This document shows, in pieces, positions 56,340 through 64,000 of a stretch of 64,000 nucleotides of DNA. This DNA comes from Isochrysis galbana (taxonomy: Eukaryota; Haptophyta; Isochrysidales; Isochrysidaceae), in contig CM030934.1 in NCBI GenBank assembly GCA_018136815.1, forward strand, positions 7,524,977 through 7,588,976. The letters run 5' to 3'. Every line of letters starts with the position of its first letter. The first letter of the stretch is position 1. Both the position numbers and the translations under genes were made by a program. Below the pieces are notes generated by a model that made no database searches, was not told the DNA's origin, and saw nothing but the letters and a program-made list of their open reading frames with translations.

Positions 56340-57593
56340 AAAAGGCTCTCTCGCTTAGTTCCCACCCTTTTGGCTTTTGGTATTCCGTCCCTTCGGCTCT
56401 CGCTCGCCGGCGATCCGCCCTTGCTTATGGCGTTTGTTACTCTTGTGCGGTCCCCAAGACCCCCTTCCCTTGTTCGCTCCGGCCCTCGGAGTGATTTTCC
56501 CGCCGTTTCTCCCTTTGCTTCGTCCCATAATCTCGGAGTTTCGCCCAATGGCCAACGGCCAATGGCTGAGAACTCAGTGGGTACTGGGCGTACCTGACGG
56601 ATCGCCGAGCATGACCACTGGCCACTGGCTCGATGATATGCGACGAGACGGAAGGGAAATGATCGGCGGGAGGCGCGGCGGAGATGCCCCGGAGTGATGG
56701 AATGGCGGGCTCAACCTCCTCCTCAGCAGAGGAAGGCGGGAAGACGGGCTTGGGCGAGGGCGAGCGCGGGGAGGGAGCGGACATGACTGGGCGATTAGAA
56801 GTGGATAGGCTAGCTAGGTAAGGCGGCTTGCTGACGAATTGTGATGGCCTATAGGGCCTGAGGGCAATGAGGAAGGAGGCAGACCGGCGGCAGGTGCGGC
56901 GGAGGAGACGACTTCGGAGACGCTGACGGGCTGAGGCCCGTCAGCAGAGGAAGGCGGGCAGGCGGGCTTGAGCGAGGGCGAGGACGGCGGCGAAAGCGAC
57001 ATCGAGCGAGAGGCGAGAGGCGAGGGTGGCGATCACATTGGATACAGATCGCAGCGAGGTATCCTTGCAATCGAAGAAATCTTGCTGTTGAGCGTGGACC
57101 TTCTAGACGTTTCTATCGAGCAACCCTGAGTAGCAACCAAGGGAGGAGAAGACCAAAAACCAACGGGACCAAGGGCTTTCATGCAACTTGCATCAAGGAG
57201 AAGGATAACCAAAATCCAAAGCAGCGAATCTAAATCAATCTCCAAGGGGAGATGGCAAACCAAGGACCAAGGAGAAAGATTCCCTCACCCAAGCAGCGAA
57301 CCTAAATCGATCTCCAAGGGGAGATGGCAAACCAAACCTGATTGCCCCCAGAAGCAGTAGGTAGAGAAACGCGGGGAGATAGCGAACTAAACCTTTTTGC
57401 GAGGCGCCTGGGAGGAAGAAAGGTGGGGAAACTTCCCTTCTCTTCGAGAGGAAGAGAGAGGGCGCTCCACAACCCTAGATCCTAGGCGTCCACGCGAAGT
57501 TTTTGACCGAGAACGAGAACGAGAGAATTATAACGATAAATACCGAACGAAGAGAAGAAAGAAGCCTAACGAGCGTCGATTCGCGAATGCGAC
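56340..57593 (-). mobile_element. LTR retroelement fragment (LTR plus gag start), minus orientation
   Basis: The complement of 57593 begins TGTCGCATTCGCGAATCG, preceded by a G run (polypurine-like). 57027-57320 is an inverted copy of 63545-63777 (catctccccttggagatcg, gtgagggaatctttc). Just inside lies a proline-rich gag-like start, MSLSPPSSPSLKPACPPSSA (57002, minus), and again at 56784 MSAPSPRSPSPKPVFPPSSA, so two truncated copies are joined. No pol. Confidence 0.6.
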
Positions 57594-57682
57594 ACCCCCC
57601 TGCTAGGATCGAGCGTCCCGCGAGGGAAAGAAGAGAACCTAACGGATAGCGGAGAGTTCTATCCAGGCAAGATGGCCGAGCA

Positions 57683-58495
57683 GTGTCGCATTCGCGAGCC
57701 TCTGCAGGCTATTTTGCTATCTTTCCGCTCTACCGTTATAACCGCGATGGTAAATCATCAATCTTCGTTCTCATATCTATCTATACGTCTACGACGTCTC
57801 CACGCTTCTATCAATCACTACACTTCATTCAATGTTGGTCTACCATTATATCCACGTGGCCAAGCAGCTTCTACAGGCTTCTACTTCTACTCGGAATATG
57901 CTCTAGCTCGATCTTCTCTAAGCATGGATGAATCCCTTTCGCGCCTTTTCTGTGTGCAATCCTTCTCTAGGACGACGAGACGACGAGTTCTCTTCTGGCC
58001 AATTGGTTCCTTCTTTGCTCTCTCTGTTCACCCACCGTGGCTTTCGCTCCCGTGTTTATTACGTGTTGCCCTTGTTTATGTTAGAAAGTGGTGTGGCGTG
58101 TCTTCGTACGCACCCAGCAACCGTCGTAGCGCTCTGCGATCGAAGCCATGCCGTGACCCCTCGTACCCTTGAGCCCCTACTGAGTTGTGTGTGGTCTCTC
58201 GCTAGAAATCACCCACTAGAGATTGATCCAATCTGTTCCTATGGACCCACCACCGCCTTCTGCACCGCCAAATCCGCCCTCGCCGCCGCGCGCGGACCCC
58301 GTCACCACTGCACCCGTGCCCAAGCCTTCCCAAGTATCTTCACCCGCTACCCAAGTTGATAGGCCGCCTACGGACGCGTGGGTTGCCAAGGATGGAGTCT
58401 CAAGAGCCTTACCCGGATCCTGGGAACAGTCCATCTCCACGAGCAGTACGCAATACCTAACGAGACCGAATGGGCGAAGAGCGAACGAAGAATGA
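57683..58495 (+). mobile_element. LTR retroelement fragment (LTR start plus gag start), plus orientation
   Basis: Starts TGTCGCATTCGCGAGCCTC, the same terminus as the minus-strand fragment ending at 57593, giving a head-to-head pair. Further in, ATG 58241 starts MDPPPPSAPPNPPSPPRADP, a gag-like Pro-rich N-terminus that stops at 58495. No pol. Confidence 0.5.
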
Positions 58496-58539
58496 AACAA
58501 TAAATCCGAATGGAGAGTCACGCGCCAAACGCCGAACCA

Positions 58540-58860
58540 CGACGGATGACGTGACGACCGAGATACGAATAATCGAGGATCGATAAGAACGCGGAACGAC
58601 GAGAAACGAGAGAGTCGAGAACGAGAAACGAAGAAATCGAGAATCGAGAACGATAACGATAAATAAGAACACGGAACGACGAGAATTGAGAATCGAGAAC
58701 GAGAAACGAAGAATGGTAAGAACGCGGAACGACGAGAATCGAGAATCGAGAACGAGAAACGAAGAACGGTAAGAACGCGGAACGACGAACGACGAACGAT
58801 GAACTATAAGAGTAGTTAGTGCGCGACGATCGAAGAGACAGGAAGTACCACACACGTCCG
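58540..58860. repeat. Interspersed CGAGAA / GAACGACGA simple repeat
   Basis: gaatcgagaacgagaaacga recurs three to four times, with aagaacgcggaacgacgag (58588, 58708 and 58770), as irregular tandem units. No coding support. Confidence 0.7.
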
Positions 58861-59309
58861 GACGATGAGGTGTAGAATCGGCGGCCGGCGCGGCAGACCG
58901 CAGGACTCAACGCTGCAACCCATCCCCTTCTCTCTTTTACGAGAGTTTTACCTGGATGTTTGGGCGGTGTGGCGGCACCCAAGTTACAACGCGGCGTCTC
59001 CTGTTCTTCGATATATGAGTAGTCGAACAGCCAACGGCCAACGGCGAAAGGCGGCGAGATATCACGACGGGCTCGGCACGTGGGTGGCGGGTGGTGGGTT
59101 GATGGGTTGATGTGCTCGAGATCATTTTAGTAATGTGTGCGCTCTGAGTGTGTTGCCTAACAACGTATAGAAACAGTGAAATAATGTATGACCATTGATC
59201 CAATCAATCCAATTACCAATTACTCTATGAGCTCGTCTACGGTCTAAGGCAAGGTAGCAGGTAGCACGGGTGCGGCGGTGCGTAGGCGTAGGCGGTGGGA
59301 CTCGCTCGA
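58861..59309. other. Intergenic, no gene seen
   Basis: No supportable frame. gccaacggccaacggcgaaa resembles gccaatggccaacggccaat at 56540. Confidence 0.4.
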
Positions 59310-59425
59310 ACCTCGAAAAACAAAAATTTCGCGAAAATTAGGGGGAGCCTGTCCGAAAATCAGTGCAAAAACACCGAAATTTTCGAAAGAAATTTGGGCA
59401 GGTCGGACGCGAAAACCTGGCCGGG
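59310..59425. repeat. Word-patch repeat built on CGAAAAT/ATTTTCG
   Basis: aaaaatttcgcgaaaatt, ccgaaaatc, ccgaaattttcgaaag and gcgaaaacctggcc lie within ~115 bp. The organisation is similar to the 17620 patch. Confidence 0.45.
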
Positions 59426-59504
59426 GCCAACCCAACACCATACCTTTGATGGAGCCCCTGGTTGAAGTTTGTGGCCCTTCCATTCAACCCAAAGCGTGCG
59501 AGGC

Positions 59505-59535
59505 ATCTCAGTTTTGGAACGGAGGTAGTAAGTAC
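59505..59535. mobile_element. Isolated terminus of the Stowaway/mariner-like family
   Basis: ggaacggaggtagtaagtac is the exact complement of the left end and flank at 51437-51456. The partner end was not found nearby. Confidence 0.6.
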
Positions 59536-59589
59536 ATATTATGGCCTACTCCTACCCCTCAGACGTCAGACGCGACTGCTCTCGCCTAC

Positions 59590-60180
<591 letters not shown>

Positions 60181-60439
60181 CCGTCCTCCCCTTCTCCTCT
60201 CGCTGCGCCTCGCGCGCGGGGCGCCCTCCGCCGATCTCGACGATCTCGCAGCCCCCCTCCCCCCCCCCCCGCCGGCCGCCTCACTCCGATCTCGCGTCAC
60301 CTCGCACCCTGCCCGATCTCGATCCATCCTCCCCTTCGATCTTGGGCTTGAGACTTGAGATGAGGCGAGGAGCCCCAGCCCCCACCTCTCCCTCATTCAA
60401 CCAGAATGACTTGATGGGCGAGAACTTCTCTGCGGTGTG

Positions 60440-60960
60440 ACTGAGTGGAGCGGGCTGAGAGGGGGGGTGGAGGAGGGGGGGGGGGGGGGAGGGCGGAAGA
60501 AGGGGGGTGGGGAGAGAGGAAAGAGGGGGGGGGAGGGGGAAGAGAAGGAGGGTGGGGAGAAAGGAAAGAGGGGGAGTCCTCCGGCGGAGAAGGGGAGAAG
60601 GGGAGAAGAAGGGCGGTTGCAGGGGAGAGAGAGCGCAACGGGCACAGACCGCTCGCTCGCCGCGCGGAGATGGTCTCCCCCCCCCCCCGCGCCGATCTTC
60701 CCTTCTCTCTCTCTCCTAATGAGCCCAATCAGCACCGCCCCTCTTCCGCCCCATCCGCACCGGGGGCGAGACGGAGCCCTTCCCCCCTATTCAGCTTCGT
60801 CAGATGAGCATGGCGACGGAACACGGATAACCGCCGCCCCCCCGCGCTCGCTCATCTCCTCCTCAATCTCTACCTGATCTCCATCTCCATCAATCTCTGA
60901 CTTCCCCTCGCCCCGCCCCCGCCCTCTCCCAGCAGAAGTTCTCCGCCTCCCTTCCCTCAT
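60440..60960. repeat. G-rich/GGAGA low complexity, then C-rich tract
   Basis: G homopolymers (60474-60490) and gggaggggg variants, with a C run at about 60679. No gene is supported before 60966. Confidence 0.75.
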
Positions 60961-60965
60961 CTCGC

Positions 60966-61726
60966 ATGCAAGAGGACAGCGATCTCCTGCTCGACGAGGA
61001 GCTCCTCGGACTGATTGACGAGGAGTTATCACTTCACGAGGAGCAGCAGCGGTGAGCCAATACATACAGCCGCCACGCCTCGCCCGCCCAATCATGGGTC
61101 TGCCCACCCTACCAGCTTGCTCTCCGCCGCGCCTCGCGCCGCGATCCGCTTGACAGCTGGCTCGGCTGCTCACTGGACGGAGCGGCCAACAAGATGAAGC
61201 CTGATTTGCCGTTACGTCCGCATGCATTTCCCCTGACTTGCTCGGCTGTCGCGCACAATACTCAGCGCAAGTCAGCCCCGCTGAGACAGCTTCCCCGTGT
61301 CTTCGTCATCGCAGGTTGGAGGAGATTGAAGTGAACAAGCTGATCCGCGAGGAGCTCCGAGCGCTTAGTCGACAGCGTACTCGGCCCGACCTCAACGAGC
61401 GAGATGAGCGGCTCAAGAAGACGGCTCAGTCGAGGGCATCCAGGGAGGTGAGCCATCCATGCTTGTGTCGAGTGCACCTTCCGCTGAGGTGGAGTGACGC
61501 GTTGGAAGCCTTGCGGGATGGACGATGCTTGTCCCCGATCTCGGCCTTGCACTGCTCAAGAGGACCGGGCTTTCACTCTGCATGTTTCGACGTCAGTCGT
61601 CCCCATCCTGCGCCCCGCACCTTTGGACAGGCGAAACGGTCCAACATGCGAGCCGATATCGCCCGGAGAAAGCGCCTTTCTGATTCTGCTCCGGCTCCGA
61701 TGAGAGATGTGGAGCTCGTGCTATAG
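60966..61726 (+). CDS. Small charged protein, three exons, unrecognised
   Basis: Exons 60966-61051, 61315-61447 and 61631-61726, with GTGAGC donors and CAG acceptors, all phases matching; 104 residues. The N-terminus is acidic and amphipathic (MQEDSDLLLDEELLGLIDEE). The middle is a predicted helix/coiled coil (IEVNKLIREELRALSRQRTR). The C-terminus is basic (KRSNMRADIARRKR) and ends VELVL. The consistent phase across two introns, the identical donor sequences and the even charge segregation support a real gene. No family is recognised; a small nuclear or complex subunit is possible. Confidence 0.65.
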
Positions 61727-62250
61727 AAGCCCTCAATTGCTCGAGGCGCCGTTGCCGCCCGCACTAGGTCGGTGATGCACTCAACTATTCCAGGATGTGA
61801 TACTTCTCCACGACTGCGAGTTGGATTCCTGGGGACAGACGCGCGCTCAATAGGATAGGCGTCGTTCTCACACCCTCGAACTTTATTATTTCCAGGCCGC
61901 GTCGGAAGGAACCTCAGACGCATCTCCGCACCCCTCACCGAATCATCTCAGGCCATCGGATGGCCGGCGATATTGCTCAGTATTTGTTCTAGCATTCTAG
62001 CTATTTAGGCAGTTGTGCCTATTGTGGCATGACACAACACCTGCACTGGTGGCAACCACCTCAAAGGCGGCCATTTGTACAGCTTCCACCTTTTCGAATA
62101 CATTATCTGTTGAGCTTTTGAAGGGATCGGGGGCATCATACAAAAATATTTAAAAAAAATCTTCTTGAAATCTCCGCTACGTATGCGGCATGAGGCAGTG
62201 TGCTAGTGGACCTCCCTACTACCCAACCTTAACCCCTAACAACTAACAAC
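61727..62250. other. Intergenic, no gene seen
   Basis: No supportable frame. AT-rich toward the end (aaaaatatttaaaaaaaat), just before the next element. Confidence 0.5.
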
Positions 62251-62254
62251 CCCG

Positions 62255-62985
62255 AAAAAACTATTGTTATAGTTTTAGCGATGGAGCGCGCGCCGACCGC
62301 TCCCACCTCCCAGCCCCCCGCCGCCACGACGCCCCACCGGGGCCGCCCCAAGCCGCCGGAGCCAAAGCGCCCGCAGGCTGCCCCACTGACCGATAGCGAT
62401 GTGGACATGATCCTCCCGCCCTCGCCTCCCCACCAGCCACACAAGCAGGGAACAGGCAGAGTCCTGTTCCCTGCAGACCAACAGAGCCAGCCTCTGGCCC
62501 TGGCGCCTGCACCTTCCGCCGTGCCACCACAACAAGGACTCCCCATGGTGGGTGGCAGCCTTGCTGCCACCCCCATGGTGGCAACCCCTACCATCAGTGC
62601 ACCCCTCGGGGGCGGGCACTTGACTCAACAATCCATCATTGGAGCCTTTACGGCTTCCAACCCACTCAACAACACAGCACAGAAGTCGTAAGCTGAGGCG
62701 GCCGGCCCCAAAGGGAGGCACCCTCAGGAAGCACAGAAAGCCCCACCACCACCCACTCAACAACCACCATCGCCCTCGCGCAAGCGAGCGGACCCACAGT
62801 CGGAACCAAAACCGATCCCGACTCACACCACACAATTCGCTTCTCCCCCTCATGATGAGGAGGAGGAACCGGACGACACCCCCTTCTTCATTCAGCTAGC
62901 ACAGCTAGCTGAAGACAAGAAGGACATCAAGAGTGAAGATGTAGCAACCTACATGAAGTACCTTCTTTCTTCTTTCCAAGCTTGA
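62255..62985 (+). mobile_element. MERA-family element with longest proline-rich ORF, interrupted by one in-frame TAA or donor
   Basis: The near-palindrome aaaactattgttatagttt precedes ATG 62281 (MERAPTAPTSQPPAATTPHR). The frame stays open to TGA at 62985 except for TAA at 62689, which sits within GTAAGC and so could equally be a splice donor. The protein is Pro/Gln-rich with PPEPKRPQ and PSPSRKRADP (basic, nuclear-signal-like), DEEEEPDDTPFF (acidic) and a helical end (VATYMKYLLSSFQ). It matches the minus-strand copy at 35470-35858. The LTR at 63001 cuts it off. Function unknown. Confidence 0.6.
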
Positions 62986-63000
62986 AGGCTTGGATGCCAC

Positions 63001-64000
63001 TGTCGCATTCATCTTAGATGATGCGATTTCCAGGCTCTTGTTTCCAGGTCCTTCGCCGTGCGGCCACACGGTGAAGCTCAGGTACTTCTAGGTTGGTAGG
63101 GTTCGTCCCTAGCGATCTAGAATTCGAGTTCTCGTTTCGTTCCTTCTAGCCTGTTTGTCAGGTATAGATTCCAGGTTTCCTCCTTTCGGGTAATCTTGAC
63201 CCAAAGGAGCCAGGTCGCCTGTCTCTCGCTGCGCGCTTGTCTCAGGCTCTCGGGTTACCTTGTGAAGGCTTGTTTAGCTTCTTGCAAGGCTTGTTGTTTC
63301 TTGTTGGGTTCCGGTTCTTTCTTGGGACCTGCTCACTTTTGTTGTCGTCCAGGCCTGTTCTTCATAGGTTCTGCTTGGCCTGGTTAGGGTTTCGTTGCCT
63401 TCCCGCGTTTGGCGTTCGCGTTGGCGTTCGGAAACTTCCTCTCACATTCCCTAGGTCCGCTACCCTTGGCTTGTAGGTCCTTGCTTCTTTCTTCTCGGTC
63501 AAGGTTTTTGGCGAGCGAGTCGGTTGCTCTATCCGCTCGAGATTTGAGGTTTAATTCACCATCTCCCCTTGGAGATCGGTGTAGGTTCGCTTCTTAGGTG
63601 AGGGAATCTTTCCCCTTGATGCAAGTTACATGCAAGCCCTTGGCCCCTTTGGTGTTTCTTCCACTTGGTTGCTACTCAGGGTTGTTCGTTAGAAGCGTCT
63701 AGAAGGTTCACGCTCAACGGCAAGATTTATTCGGTCGTGAAGATATCTCGTCGCGATCTGTATCCAAAGTGATCGCCGTGGTCGCGCGACATGACGCTCC
63801 CCTTCGGACTCTCCGCTACGTGGGAAGTTACAAGGGAGACACGCTCCGGCCGTCGCTGCGGAGTCTCTCTCTCTCTCGCTCTCTCTCTCCGTCTTTCTTG
63901 CGACGTGTTTGGGTTATCGGTGATTTGGGGTCGCGGTTGCTTGATAATTTGCTTGGTTTGGGTGAATGATTCCGGTGTGTTCGTGAGTCGGTGTATCCTG
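63001..64000 (+). repeat. LTR of another retroelement family, running off the window
   Basis: Begins TGTCGCATTCATC directly after the element at 62985. 63545-63777 is the inverted counterpart of 57027-57320. It contains internal CT runs (tctctctctctcgctctctc, about 63863) like the gypsy LTR. The end is not in the window. Confidence 0.6.

Overview
The window reads as nuclear DNA of a microbial eukaryote. Several genes carry short GT-AG introns (82-283 bp, with GTGCGT, GTGAGC and GTAAGC type donors), and there are LTR retrotransposons, MITE-like elements, long GA/CT microsatellites and lineage-specific repeats. A giant polyketide synthase (PKS) without acyltransferase domains, an INSIG-like/SET fusion and high GC point to a microalga; a haptophyte is my best guess, inferred rather than proven. 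Two 100-N gaps (17113-17212 and 32407-32506) split the window, so linkage across them depends on scaffolding.

1-17112 is one reading direction of a giant modular PKS, open at the window start and cut by the first gap. The order is DH(C-terminal part), then KR-ACP-KS-ECH-ECH-TE-linker twice as a near-identical tandem duplication of about 5.65 kb, then KR-ACP-KS-DH-ECH-(ECH). Copy 2 carries dozens of single-base losses packed into 8.4-10.94 kb. A few isolated single-base frame breaks also lie near 6219, 16480 and 17045.

17213-32406 holds dispersed repeats, a leucine-rich-repeat gene remnant and a 13.8-kb Ty3/gypsy-type LTR retrotransposon (18035-31863). Its decayed parts are gag, a serine/proline-rich region, a phage-type DNA cytosine methyltransferase-like domain, retropepsin, RT/RNase H, integrase and chromodomain. 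32507-37200 is repeat-dense: a WD40-like fragment at the gap edge, small inverted-repeat elements built from one reiterated word, and elements with a short proline-rich ORF behind an AT-rich palindrome.

37201-48446 is the main gene-bearing part: an unrecognised conserved-looking gene (minus) divergent from an INSIG-like/SET fusion (plus) across a GA microsatellite; a SNM1/PSO2 DNA-crosslink-repair nuclease with a compensated frameshift; broken mobile-element ORFs; and an NSF-D1-like AAA ATPase with a possible targeting extension and no second AAA domain. 48932-51392 is a compound three-LTR non-coding retroelement with a perfect 5-bp target duplication. 51444-52455 is a TA-flanked Stowaway/mariner-like element.

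53176-61726 holds an MDP-1-type HAD phosphatase (two exons), a patatin-like lipase (at least two exons), a nest of broken LTR elements in both orientations, long GA tracts and a small three-exon gene. 62255-64000 is a proline-rich mobile-element ORF cut by an LTR that runs off the window. Most housekeeping genes look like independent single-gene transcription units, and I see no operon-like functional grouping except the PKS.
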